In this document: positions 7,853 to 16,544 of the stretch, piece by piece
Layout of the letters: every line of letters starts with the position of its first letter
Numbering within the stretch: the stretch's first letter is position 1
Assembly (NCBI RefSeq): GCF_036188265.1
Contig: NZ_CP108093.1
Span: 1,860,001 to 1,924,000, forward strand
DNA from: Streptomyces sp. NBC_00247
GTDB lineage: Bacteria > Actinomycetota > Actinomycetes > Streptomycetales > Streptomycetaceae
Length of the DNA stretch: 64,000 nucleotides
Direction of reading: 5' to 3'
Program-made: the position numbers and the translations under genes
Notes under the pieces: generated by a model
Database searches by the model: none
What the model saw: only the letters and a program-made list of their open reading frames with translations
Told to the model about the DNA's origin: nothing

Positions 7853-9556
7853 ATGCGTTCCTTCCGTCCCCGTCCGCGCAGCCTGGCCGGACAGCTGTTC
7901 GCCATGCAGGTCGTCCTGATCGCCGCCGTCGTGGCCGGCGGGGCGTTCTTCGCGTACGTCTCCGGCTCCGCGCGGGCCGAGGAGACCGCGCGGCGGCAGG
8001 TGCGGGCGGCGGCACTGGCGATCGCGGTCTCGCCCTCCGTGCGGGAGGCGATCCGCGCCCCGGACCCGTCCGCCGTGCTCCAGCCCTACGCGGAGCAGGT
8101 CCGCGAGGACACCGGGATCGCGTTCGTGACGATCATGGATCCGCAGGGGGTCCGCTGGACGCACCCGGACCCCACCCGCATCGGCGAGACCTTCCTCGGG
8201 CACACCGCGCGGGCGCTGAGGGGCGAGACCTTCGAGGAGACGTACACCGGCACGCTCGGCCCGTCGATCCGGGTGGTCACCCCGGTGCGTGACGGGGGCC
8301 GGATCACCGGGCTGGTCAGCGCGGGCATCACCGTGGAGCGGGTCTCCTCCCAGGTGCGGGGGCAGTTGCGGGCGCTGAGCCTCGCGGCGGCCTGCGCGCT
8401 GGCGCTCGGCGGGATCGGTACGTATGTGATCAACGCCCGGCTGCGCCGTCACACCCACGGGATGAACGCGGCCGAGCTGAGCCGGATGCACGACTACCAC
8501 GAGGCGGCCCTGCACGCGGTGCGGGAGGGACTGCTGATGCTGGACGGGCAGCGCAGGATCGCGCTGATCAACGACGCGGGCCGGGAGCTGCTCGGACTCG
8601 GCCCCGAGGCGGTCGGCCGGAGGGTGGACGCGCTGGAGCTGCCGCTCTCGCTGACGGGTGCGCTGCTGGCGTCCGAGCCGCGGGTGGACGAGCTCCACCT
8701 GACGGCGGACCGGGTGATCGTGCTCAACTCCCGTCCAGTGGTGGGCGGTGAGCAGCGGGGCACCGTGGCCACCCTGCGGGATCACACCGAACTTCAGTCC
8801 CTGACAGGCGAGTTGGACTCCGAACGCAGCTTCTCGCACGCGTTGCGCGCGCAGGCGCACGAGGCGGCGAACCGGTTGCACACGGTGGTGTCCCTCATCG
8901 AACTGGGCCGCGCCGAGGAGGCGGTGGGGTTCGCGACCGCCGAGCTGGAGCTGGCCCAGGTACTGACGGACCAGGTGGTGGGCGCGGTCGCCGAGCCGGT
9001 GCTCGCGGCCCTGTTGCTCGGCAAGGCGGCCCAGGCCGGCGAGCGCGGGGTGGAGCTGGTACTGGCCGAGAACAGCCGGATCGACGACGGGGTGCTGCCG
9101 CGCACCCTGGCGCAGCGGGACCTGGTCACGGTGCTGGGCAACCTGATCGACAACGCGACGGACGCGGCTGCGGAGGGGCCCCGGGCCCCGGCCGCCGCCG
9201 TCCCCGCGCCCGCGCCCGCGCCCGGCGAGGAGAACCCGGCGCCGGCGCACGCACCCGTCCGCCCCAGGGTCACGGTCACCGCCGTCGCCGAGGCCGGTGA
9301 GTTGCTGCTGAAGGTGGCGGACAACGGCCCCGGCGTCGGGCGCGAGGACGCCGAGGCGGTGTTCCGCACCGGCTGGTCGACGCACGGCACGGGCCGGGGC
9401 CTCGGGCTCGCGCTGGTCCGCCAGACCGCGCGGCGCAACGGCGGGACGGTGGAGCTGGGCCGGGGTCCGGACGGCGGCGCGGAGTTCTCCGTACGTCTGC
9501 CGATCGGTGACCGCGTCCCGAGCCTGCCCGGGACCGCCGCGGGAGGGCCCGCGTGA
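7853..9556 (+). CDS. CitA/DcuS-family sensor histidine kinase
   Basis: A 567-residue membrane sensor kinase. A first membrane helix lies near residues 14-37, followed by an extracytoplasmic PAS-like (CitA-type) domain to about 170, a second helix near 171-194, a cytoplasmic PAS domain (about 215-310), then the kinase core. The likely phospho-acceptor is His336 in RAQAHEAANRLH, the typical compact dimerisation motif of this family. ATP-binding boxes follow: NLIDNATDAA, DNGPGVG and GRGLGLALV. An Ala/Pro-rich insert separates the N and G1 boxes. The next gene, its response regulator, overlaps by four bases. Next to dctA this pair probably senses C4-dicarboxylates or citrate; the ligand is inferred from context. 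Confidence 0.9.
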   Translation: MRSFRPRPRSLAGQLFAMQVVLIAAVVAGGAFFAYVSGSARAEETARRQVRAAALAIAVSPSVREAIRAPDPSAVLQPYAEQVREDTGIAFVTIMDPQGVRWTHPDPTRIGETFLGHTARALRGETFEETYTGTLGPSIRVVTPVRDGGRITGLVSAGITVERVSSQVRGQLRALSLAAACALALGGIGTYVINARLRRHTHGMNAAELSRMHDYHEAALHAVREGLLMLDGQRRIALINDAGRELLGLGPEAVGRRVDALELPLSLTGALLASEPRVDELHLTADRVIVLNSRPVVGGEQRGTVATLRDHTELQSLTGELDSERSFSHALRAQAHEAANRLHTVVSLIELGRAEEAVGFATAELELAQVLTDQVVGAVAEPVLAALLLGKAAQAGERGVELVLAENSRIDDGVLPRTLAQRDLVTVLGNLIDNATDAAAEGPRAPAAAVPAPAPAPGEENPAPAHAPVRPRVTVTAVAEAGELLLKVADNGPGVGREDAEAVFRTGWSTHGTGRGLGLALVRQTARRNGGTVELGRGPDGGAEFSVRLPIGDRVPSLPGTAAGGPA

Positions 9557-10227
9557 TCCGGGTCCTGGTCGTCGAGGACGACCCGGTGGCCGCCGACGCG
9601 CACCGGATGTACGTGGCGCGGGTGGCGGGCTTCGAGGTGGCGGCGGTGGCGCACACCCGGGCGGAGGCGGTACGGGCGCTGGACCGGGAGCCCGTCGATC
9701 TGCTGCTGCTCGACCTGTACCTCCCCGACGGCCACGGGCTCCAGCTGCTGCGCGCGCTGCGGGCGGCCGGGCACGGCGCCGACGTGATCGCGGTGACCTC
9801 GGCGCGGGACCTCGCGGTGGTGCGGGAGGGCGTCTCGCTGGGGGTCGTGCAGTACGTGCTGAAGCCGTTCACCTACCCGACGCTGCGGGACCGGCTGGTG
9901 CGGTACGCGGAGTTCCGGGCGGCGGCCGGTGAGGCGAGCGGCCAGGAGGAGGTGGACCGGGCGCTCGGGGTGCTGCGCGCCCCGCATCCGGCGGCGCTGC
10001 CGAAGGGGCTGAGCGCGCCGACGCTGGAGGCGGTGACCCGTGAGCTGCGCGGGGCGCCGGACGGGGTGACGGCCGCGGCCACCGGCGAGGCGCTGGGCAT
10101 CTCCCGGATCACCGCGCGCCGTTACCTGGAGCACCTCGTCGGCCTCGGCCGTGCCGCCCGCCGACCGCACTACGGCCAGGTGGGACGGCCCGAGCTGCAC
10201 TACCGGTGGGTGCCGCAGACGCGCTGA
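9553..10227 (+). CDS. CitB/DcuR-family response regulator
   Basis: A 224-residue DNA-binding response regulator. The receiver domain occupies residues about 1-120, with acidic pocket Glu8-Asp9-Asp10, phospho-acceptor Asp54 in LLLLDLYLPDG and Lys104 in YVLKPF. A C-terminal helix-turn-helix follows (about 175-205; ALGISRITARRYLEHL), typical of regulators paired with CitA/DcuS kinases. The GTG start overlaps the stop of the kinase gene (GTGA), so the two are translationally coupled. Likely target is dctA upstream on the other strand. Confidence 0.9.
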   Translation: MIRVLVVEDDPVAADAHRMYVARVAGFEVAAVAHTRAEAVRALDREPVDLLLLDLYLPDGHGLQLLRALRAAGHGADVIAVTSARDLAVVREGVSLGVVQYVLKPFTYPTLRDRLVRYAEFRAAAGEASGQEEVDRALGVLRAPHPAALPKGLSAPTLEAVTRELRGAPDGVTAAATGEALGISRITARRYLEHLVGLGRAARRPHYGQVGRPELHYRWVPQTR

Positions 10228-10340
10228 GCGGCGTCCCGGAGCCGGTCCGCCGCAGACGTGTGTCACATTCCGCGGGGCCGCCCTGTCTGAGTGGTGTACG
10301 CACCACGGGGTGCGTGTCCACCACCGGCGAGGAGCCCTTC

Positions 10341-10823
10341 ATGACCACTCACAGCGCCCGGCTCGACCTCTTCGGCAACCCGGCCGTCACCAGGATGCTG
10401 GGGCATTTCACAGCGGCGGGGAAGGCGGTCTCGGCGCTGAACGTGCCGGCCGCCACACAGGAGCTGGTCAAGATCCGCGCCAGCCAGATCAACGGCTGCG
10501 GATTCTGCACCGACATGCACACCAAGGAGGCTGCGGCGGCCGGGGAGAGCGCGGTGCGTCTCGCCCTGGTCGCGGTCTGGCGGGAAGCCACGGTGTTCAC
10601 CGAGGCCGAGCGCGCCGCGCTCGAACTGGCCGAGCAGGGCACCCGGATCGCGGACGCGGCCGGCGGGGTCACGGACGAGGCGTGGGAGGCCGCCGCCAAG
10701 CACTACGACGAGGAGCAGCTCGTCGCCCTGGTCTCCCTCGTCGCGGTCATCAACGCCTTCAACCGGCTGAACGTCATGGTCCGGCAGCCGGCCGGCGACT
10801 ACCAGCCGGGCCAGTTCGGCTGA
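10341..10823 (+). CDS. Carboxymuconolactone decarboxylase family (AhpD-like) protein
   Basis: A 160-residue all-helical protein of the CMD/AhpD family. The redox motif is complete: Glu41, Cys53, Cys56 and His60 in ELVKIRASQINGCGFCTDMH, the E-x11-C-x2-C-x3-H spacing of AhpD-type alkylhydroperoxidases. This suggests thiol peroxidase or disulfide reductase activity rather than true decarboxylation. The ATG at 10341 follows GGCGAGGAGCCC; a longer upstream frame is unsupported. The flavin reductase-like gene starts 76 bases downstream on the same strand, so both may be expressed together as a small oxidative-stress pair, which is inference. Confidence 0.88.
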   Translation: MTTHSARLDLFGNPAVTRMLGHFTAAGKAVSALNVPAATQELVKIRASQINGCGFCTDMHTKEAAAAGESAVRLALVAVWREATVFTEAERAALELAEQGTRIADAAGGVTDEAWEAAAKHYDEEQLVALVSLVAVINAFNRLNVMVRQPAGDYQPGQFG

Positions 10824-10899
10824 CAGGCCCGGAGCAGCCGGAATACCGGCCCGGCCCGCCCACGGGACGGGACCACCAGGGGAAGGGAGAGCAGCAGCC

Positions 10900-11457
10900 A
10901 TGATCAGGATCGCCGTCGTCGTCGGCAGCGTCCGCCCGGGTCGTGTGACCCGAGCGGTGGCGGACTGGGCGCACACCGTCGCCGCCGGGCGCCCGGACGC
11001 CCGTTACGAGGTGGTGGACCTCGCCGACCACGACCTGGCCTTCGACGAGGAGGCGCATCCGCCCAGGTCCGGGCGGTACGAGCACGCCCACACACGACGC
11101 TGGGCGGCGACGGTCGCGGAGTTCGACGGGTTCCTCTTCGTCACCCCGGAGTACAACCACAGTGCCCCGGCCGTGCTGAAGAACGCGCTCGACCACCTCT
11201 ACGAGGAGTGGAACGACAAGGCCGCGGGTTTCGTCGGTCTCGGGTTCGCGGGCGGGGTACGCGCGGCGGAGCATCTGCGGGGCGTCGCCGCCGAACTCCA
11301 GCTCGCCACGGTGCAGGCGCAGCTGGCGCTGAACCTCTCGGACGACTTCGCGGAGTACCCGGCCTTCGCGCCCATCGGTACCCGGGAAAAGGAACTCGTC
11401 CGTGTGCTCGACCAGTTGGAGCGCTGGGCCGGTGCGCTGAAGACGTTGCGCGGCTGA
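10900..11457 (+). CDS. NADPH-dependent FMN reductase family protein
   Basis: A 185-residue flavodoxin-fold protein (FMN_red family). The phosphate-binding loop GSVRPGR is at residues 9-15, and the flavin-contact segment TPEYNHSAPAVLKNALDHL is near 82-100. Members reduce quinones, azo dyes, chromate or flavins using NAD(P)H; the substrate here cannot be predicted. The ATG at 10900 follows GGGAAGGGAGAG. It ends in a strong hairpin shared with the convergent pfkA gene. Confidence 0.88.
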   Translation: MIRIAVVVGSVRPGRVTRAVADWAHTVAAGRPDARYEVVDLADHDLAFDEEAHPPRSGRYEHAHTRRWAATVAEFDGFLFVTPEYNHSAPAVLKNALDHLYEEWNDKAAGFVGLGFAGGVRAAEHLRGVAAELQLATVQAQLALNLSDDFAEYPAFAPIGTREKELVRVLDQLERWAGALKTLRG

Positions 11458-11489
11458 CCGGCACACCGGCAGGCGGCCTCCGGAACGAC

Positions 11490-11535
11490 GGAAGGCCGGT
11501 CCACCACCCTGCGAGGGGTGGCGGACCGGCCTTCC
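11490..11535. terminator. Bidirectional terminator hairpin
   Basis: GGAAGGCCGGTCC pairs with GGACCGGCCTTCC, with an inner CCACCC/GGGTGG stem after one mismatch and a five-base loop. It stands between two convergent genes (flavin reductase and pfkA). Confidence 0.8.
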
Positions 11536-11609
11536 GGTACGCAGGTCCGGCTGGACCGGCGCCTTGGAACACCGACGCCCGGAAGACCGGCGCCCTGGTG
11601 GCCGACGTC

Positions 11610-12635
11610 CTAGAAGACCGACTCCGCTTCGAACATCCGGTCCGCCGGTACGGTCTTCAGCTGGGTCACCGCGTCGGCGAGCGGCACCATCTCGATGCTG
11701 GTCCCGCGCAGGGCGGTCATGTTGCCGAACTCGCCGCGGTGCACGGCCTCCACCGCGTGCCAGCCGAAGCGGGTCGCGAGGACGCGGTCGTACGCGGTCG
11801 GGGTACCGCCGCGCTGGACGTGGCCGAGGATGACCGGGCGGGCCTCCTTGCCGAGGCGGCGCTCCAGCTCCACGGCGAGGCGGTTGCCGATGCCCTGGAA
11901 GCGTTCGTGGCCGAACTGGTCGATCTCGCCCTTGGCGTACGCCATCGAGCCCTCGGCTGGGTGCGCGCCCTCGGCGACGCAGATGACCGCGAACTTCTTG
12001 CCGCGCGCGAAGCGCTCCTCGACCATCTTGACCAGGTCGTCGACCTGGAAGGGGCGCTCGGGCAGGCAGATGCCGTGCGCGCCGCCGCCCATGCCGGACT
12101 CCAGGGCGATCCAGCCGGCGTGACGGCCCATCACCTCGACGACCATGACGCGCTGGTGGGACTCGGCGGTGGTCTTGAGGCGGTCTATGGCCTCCGTCGC
12201 GACGCCCACGGCGGTGTCGAAACCGAAAGTGCGGTCGGTGGCGGAGATGTCGTTGTCGATGGTCTTCGGGACGCCCACGACGGGCATTCCGGCCTCGGAG
12301 AGCATGCGGGCCGCCGTCAGGGTGCCTTCGCCGCCGATGGGGATGAGGGCGTCTATGCCGTAACGGCGGGCCAGCTCCTCGCAGTTCTCGGCGGCTTCGC
12401 GGAGCCGGTCGCGCTCCAGGCGGGCGGAGCCGAGGATGGTGCCGCCACGGGCCAGGATGCCGCTGACGGCATTCAGGTCCAGCGGGCGGAAGTGGCCGTC
12501 CAGCAGGCCCTTGAAACCGTCCTCGAACCCGATGACCTCGTCGCCGTGCCCCACGACTGCGCGGTGCACGACCGAACGGATCACTGCGTTCAGGCCGGGG
12601 CAGTCGCCGCCTGCGGTGAGAATTCCGATGCGCAT
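11610..12635 (-). CDS. pfkA: 6-phosphofructokinase
   Basis: A 341-residue phosphofructokinase that converts fructose 6-phosphate to fructose 1,6-bisphosphate, the committing step of glycolysis. Nucleotide-site GGEGT has Gly104, typical of ATP-dependent enzymes (PPi enzymes have Asp there), while the catalytic PKTIDND motif carries Lys124, usual in PPi enzymes. This Gly104/Lys124 combination is characteristic of the actinobacterial ATP-dependent group. Substrate motifs MGRHAGWIALESG and GHVQRGGTPTAYDR are intact. The start is the ATG at 12635 (MRIGILTAGGDCPG) after AGGAGACAACG. It is divergent from pta-ackA, so entry into and overflow from glycolysis sit together. Confidence 0.95.
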   Translation of the reverse strand: MRIGILTAGGDCPGLNAVIRSVVHRAVVGHGDEVIGFEDGFKGLLDGHFRPLDLNAVSGILARGGTILGSARLERDRLREAAENCEELARRYGIDALIPIGGEGTLTAARMLSEAGMPVVGVPKTIDNDISATDRTFGFDTAVGVATEAIDRLKTTAESHQRVMVVEVMGRHAGWIALESGMGGGAHGICLPERPFQVDDLVKMVEERFARGKKFAVICVAEGAHPAEGSMAYAKGEIDQFGHERFQGIGNRLAVELERRLGKEARPVILGHVQRGGTPTAYDRVLATRFGWHAVEAVHRGEFGNMTALRGTSIEMVPLADAVTQLKTVPADRMFEAESVF

Positions 12636-13049
12636 CGTGCGTTGTCTCCTGCTCGCTAGTACCGGGCTGTTCGGGCCTTGGTGAGCGGCCCCCGCGCCGT
12701 GAGCCGTCACGATTCTCCCACGGCAGGGGTACACCCCGCGCTTTCGGATGCTCCGGCGCACGAACAGGGGGCGAAAATCCGGGTAACAGGTCCGGAAGCC
12801 GACTCCGGGGCCACGTTACGTGGGGCCTCATGGGCGACGGAGGACCGGGGCGGGCGACGAAGCCCCCACGCACGGGCGCGTACGGGCGCGTACGCGCAAC
12901 GGCCGGGTCCCGTGCGGGGAAAGGGTCTCCGGCGGGCGGCCCTGCCGCCCTCGCGGGTATCGTCGGAGGAAATGCAAGCCAATGCCACCCCTACCGGGAT
13001 ATCACCGCCCGTACCGGGCGAACAGCCGCATCAGGACGGGAGAGCACGC
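12636..13049. other. Divergent pfkA-pta promoter region
   Basis: About 410 bases between the pfkA and pta starts. GGCCACGTTACGTGGGGCC near 12811-12829 contains CCACG/CGTGG arms around TTA and may be an operator. GGGCGCGTACGGGCGCGTAC near 12874-12896 is a short direct repeat. A GGAGGAA followed by ATG at 12972 could start a 26-residue N-terminal extension of Pta, but the spacing is only two bases. Confidence 0.4.
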
Positions 13050-15122
13050 GTGACGCGCAGCGTGTACGTGACCGGGATCGACCGGGGAGACGGCCGCCAG
13101 GTCGTCGAGCTGGGGGTCATGGAACTACTGACCCGGCAGGTGGACCGCGTCGGCGTCTTCCGCCCGCTGGTTCACAGCGGTCCCGACCGGCTGTTCGAGT
13201 TGCTGCGTGCCCGTTACCGGCTCTCCCAGAGCCCGGAGACCGTCCACGGCCTCGACTACCACGAGGCGTCCGCGATCCAGGCGGAGAAGGGTACCGACGA
13301 ACTCGTCTCCCGGCTCGTCGAGCGCTTCCACCAGGTCTCGCGCGCGTACGAAGTGGTGCTGGTGCTCGGCAGCGACTACGCGGACACCCAGCTCCCCGAC
13401 GAGCTGGCGCTGAACGCCCGCCTCGCCAACGAGTTCGGGGCCTCCGTCATCGCGGTGGTCGGCGGGAAGGACCAGCCCGCCGAGTCGGTGCGGGCCGAGA
13501 CCCACAACGCGTACCGCGCCTACGCCGGGCTCGGCTGCGACGTGCTGGCGATGGTGGTCAACCGGGTCGCGCCCGAGGACCGGGACGCCCTCGCCGAGCG
13601 GATCGTGGAGCGGCTGACGGTGCCGGTGTACGTGCTGCCCGACGAGCCGGCCCTCTCGGCGCCCACGGTCGCGCAGGTCACCGCCGCGCTGGGCGGCACG
13701 GTGCTGCTCGGCGACGACGCGGGGCTCGCGCGCGACGCGCTGGACTTCGTGTTCGGCGGGGCGATGCTGCCAAGGTTCCTGAAGGCGCTGACGCCCGGGT
13801 GCATGGTCGTCACTCCGGGCGACCGGGCCGACCTGGTGGTGGGCTCGCTCGCCGCGCACAGCGCCGGCACCCCGCCCATCGCGGGGGTGCTGCTCACCCT
13901 GGACGAGCGTCCCGGTGACGAGATCCTCCAGCTCGCGGCCCGGCTCGCGCCCGGCACCCCGGTGGTCTCGGTGCCCGGGGGCTCCTTCCCCACCGCCGGT
14001 GAACTCTTCGCCCTCGAAGGCAAGCTGAACGCGGCCACACCCCGCAAGGCGGAGACCGCGCTCGGACTCTTCGAGCGCCATGTGGACACCACCGCTCTGC
14101 TGGAGCGGGTCTCGGTGGCCCGTACCGGACGCGTCACCCCGATGATGTTCGAGCACGACCTGCTGGAGCAGGCGCGCGCCGACCGGCGCCGGGTGGTGCT
14201 GCCGGAGGGCTCCGAGGAGCGCGTGCTGCGCGCCGCCGACGTGCTGCTCCGCCGTGACGTGTGCGATCTGACCCTCCTCGGCGACGTGGACCTGATCCGC
14301 AAGAAGGCCGCCGACCTCGGCATCGACCTGGCGGACACGAGAATCGTCGACCCGCAGACCTCCGAGCTGCGGCAGACCTTCGCGGAGCGGTACGCGCAGC
14401 TGCGCGCGCACCGCGGGGTGACGGTGGAGCTGGCGTTCGACGTGGTCTCCGACGTGAACTACTTCGGCACCCTGATGGTCCAGGAGGGCCTGGCACACGG
14501 CATGGTCTCCGGTTCCGTGCACTCCACGGCGGCGACCATCCGGCCCGCCTTCGAGATCATCAAGACGAAGCCGGACGCCCGGATCGTCTCCTCGGTGTTC
14601 TTCATGTGCCTCGCCGACAAGGTGCTGGTGTACGGCGACTGCGCGGTCAACCCGGACCCGGACGCCGAGCAGCTCTCGGACATCGCGGTCCAGTCGGCGG
14701 CGACGGCGGCCCGTTTCGGCGTGGACCCGCGGATCGCGATGCTCTCGTACTCCACCGGAACCTCGGGCTCGGGCGCGGACGTCGAGAAGGTGCGGGAGGC
14801 GACGGAGCGGGTCCGCTCGGCGCGGCCCGACCTGCTGATCGAGGGCCCGATCCAGTACGACGCGGCGGTCGAGCCGACCGTCGCGGCGACCAAGATGCCG
14901 GAGTCCCAGGTCGCGGGGCAGGCCACCGTGCTGATCTTCCCGGACCTGAACACCGGCAACAACACCTACAAGGCCGTACAGCGCTCGGCGGGCGCGGTCG
15001 CGGTGGGTCCCGTGCTCCAGGGGCTGCGCAAGCCGGTCAACGACCTGTCGCGCGGCGCTCTCGTCCAGGACATCGTCAACACCGTGGCCATCACCGCCAT
15101 CCAGGCGCAGGGCGAGGAGTGA
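13050..15122 (+). CDS. pta: Phosphate acetyltransferase
   Basis: A 690-residue long-form Pta, interconverting acetyl-CoA and acetyl phosphate. The N-terminal P-loop-like domain (residues about 1-200, VYVTGIDRGDGRQ) lacks a Walker lysine, a DRTGG regulatory domain follows (about 210-330), and the catalytic PTA domain fills the rest (RRVVLPEGSEERVLRA; SYSTGTSGSGADVEKVREA; FPDLNTGNNTYKAVQR). I chose the GTG at 13050 after GGGAGAGCACGC because the conserved sequence begins right there; an ATG at 12972 is the alternative. The stop overlaps the region translated before ackA, which follows in the same operon. Confidence 0.94.
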   Translation: MTRSVYVTGIDRGDGRQVVELGVMELLTRQVDRVGVFRPLVHSGPDRLFELLRARYRLSQSPETVHGLDYHEASAIQAEKGTDELVSRLVERFHQVSRAYEVVLVLGSDYADTQLPDELALNARLANEFGASVIAVVGGKDQPAESVRAETHNAYRAYAGLGCDVLAMVVNRVAPEDRDALAERIVERLTVPVYVLPDEPALSAPTVAQVTAALGGTVLLGDDAGLARDALDFVFGGAMLPRFLKALTPGCMVVTPGDRADLVVGSLAAHSAGTPPIAGVLLTLDERPGDEILQLAARLAPGTPVVSVPGGSFPTAGELFALEGKLNAATPRKAETALGLFERHVDTTALLERVSVARTGRVTPMMFEHDLLEQARADRRRVVLPEGSEERVLRAADVLLRRDVCDLTLLGDVDLIRKKAADLGIDLADTRIVDPQTSELRQTFAERYAQLRAHRGVTVELAFDVVSDVNYFGTLMVQEGLAHGMVSGSVHSTAATIRPAFEIIKTKPDARIVSSVFFMCLADKVLVYGDCAVNPDPDAEQLSDIAVQSAATAARFGVDPRIAMLSYSTGTSGSGADVEKVREATERVRSARPDLLIEGPIQYDAAVEPTVAATKMPESQVAGQATVLIFPDLNTGNNTYKAVQRSAGAVAVGPVLQGLRKPVNDLSRGALVQDIVNTVAITAIQAQGEE

Positions 15123-15127
15123 CCCGC

Positions 15128-16456
15128 ATGACCGACCCGAACACCGAGGCGAACGCCGGACAGGACGGCGCGGGCGCGGCGCCCTCGGGCGCGCACCGGG
15201 TGCTCGTCCTCAACTCCGGCTCCTCGTCGGTGAAGTACCAGCTGCTCGACATGCGCGACCGCTCCCGGCTCGCCTCCGGACTGGTGGAGCGCATCGGCGA
15301 GGAAACGTCCCGCCTGGTGCACACCCCTCGGCCCGGCGAGGGCGGCGAGGCGCGGGAGCGCACCGGCAGGATCGCCGACCACGCGGCGGCCCTGAAGGCC
15401 GCGGCCGAGGAGCTGGCGGCCGACGGGCTGGGACTGGACTCCCCCGAGCTCGCGGCGATCGGGCACCGGGTGGTGCACGGCGGGCTCCGGTTCACCGAGC
15501 CGACCGTGGTCACCGACGACGTGCTCAAGGAGATCGAGCGGCTGGTGCCGGTGGCCCCGCTGCACAACCCGGCGAACATCACCGGCATACGTACCGCGCA
15601 GGAGCTGCGGCCGGACCTGCCGCAGGTCGCGGTGTTCGACACGGCGTTCCACACGACGATGCCCGAGGCCGCGGCCCGGTACGCGATCGACGTGGAGACC
15701 GCCGACGCCCACCGGGTGCGCCGCTACGGCTTCCACGGCACCTCGCACGCGTACGTCTCGCGGCGGACGGCGAAGCTGCTGGGCCGGCCGGTCGAGGACC
15801 TCAACATCATCGTGCTGCACCTGGGCAACGGCGCCTCGGCATCGGCGGTCGCGGGCGGGCGGTGCGTGGACACCTCGATGGGGCTGACCCCGCTGGAGGG
15901 TCTGGTCATGGGGACCCGCTCCGGGGACATCGACCCGGCCGTCACCTTCCACCTGAAGCGGGTGGCGGGGATGTCGGCGGACGAGATCGACGAGCTGCTG
16001 AACAAGAAGAGCGGCCTGGTCGGCCTCTGCGGCGACAACGACATGCGGGAGATCCGCCGCAGGGTCGACGAGGGCGACGAGCGCGCCGCCCTCGCCTTCG
16101 ACATCTACATCCACCGGCTGAGGAAGTACATCGGCGCCTATATGGCGGTCCTCGGCCGGGTGGACGCCATCGCCTTCACGGCGGGGGTCGGCGAGAACTC
16201 CGCCCCGGTGCGGGAGGCTGCCGTCGCCGGACTGGAGGGGTTCGGCCTCGCGGTGGACGGCGATCTGAACTCCGTACGGTCGTCCCGGCCCCGGCTGATC
16301 TCCCCCGACGACGCCCGGGTCGCGGTCGCCGTGGTCCCGACGGACGAGGAGCTGGAGATCGCCGGGCAGACGTTCGCGCTGGTCGGACGGGCCGCCGGGG
16401 ACGGCGGCGACGGAGGCGGGGCCGGGTCCGAGGGGGCCGGGGCGACGCACCCGTAG
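15128..16456 (+). CDS. ackA: Acetate kinase
   Basis: A 442-residue acetate kinase that makes ATP and acetate from acetyl phosphate, or the reverse. Signature motifs are intact: LNSGSSSVKYQLL near the start, GFHGTSHAYVS in the middle, HLGNGASASAV and GVGENSAPVRE later. A 20-residue Asn/Gly/Ala-rich leader precedes the first strand, and the C-terminus ends in a Gly-rich tail (DGGDGGGAGSEGAG) not needed for the fold. The ATG at 15128 has GAGGAG about nine bases upstream; a GTG at 15119 overlapping the pta stop is less likely. Translationally coupled to pta. Confidence 0.94.
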   Translation: MTDPNTEANAGQDGAGAAPSGAHRVLVLNSGSSSVKYQLLDMRDRSRLASGLVERIGEETSRLVHTPRPGEGGEARERTGRIADHAAALKAAAEELAADGLGLDSPELAAIGHRVVHGGLRFTEPTVVTDDVLKEIERLVPVAPLHNPANITGIRTAQELRPDLPQVAVFDTAFHTTMPEAAARYAIDVETADAHRVRRYGFHGTSHAYVSRRTAKLLGRPVEDLNIIVLHLGNGASASAVAGGRCVDTSMGLTPLEGLVMGTRSGDIDPAVTFHLKRVAGMSADEIDELLNKKSGLVGLCGDNDMREIRRRVDEGDERAALAFDIYIHRLRKYIGAYMAVLGRVDAIAFTAGVGENSAPVREAAVAGLEGFGLAVDGDLNSVRSSRPRLISPDDARVAVAVVPTDEELEIAGQTFALVGRAAGDGGDGGGAGSEGAGATHP

Positions 16457-16503
16457 ACCCCCACAACTGAGCGCCCCCACGCCCCTTTGTACTTTCCACC
16501 AGA

Positions 16504-16544
16504 CGGAATATTCCGCAGTGAAACAAACCGATAGGATCCGCCCC
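16504..16544 (+). promoter_or_regulatory. pyk promoter with perfect 12-base palindrome
   Basis: CGGAATATTCCG at 16504-16515 is a perfect palindrome lying where the -35 element should be. A TAGGAT -10 box at 16532-16537 is only seven bases from the ATG at 16545, so the transcript probably starts at or next to the start codon (leaderless). The palindrome is likely an operator; the regulator is unknown. Confidence 0.5.
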
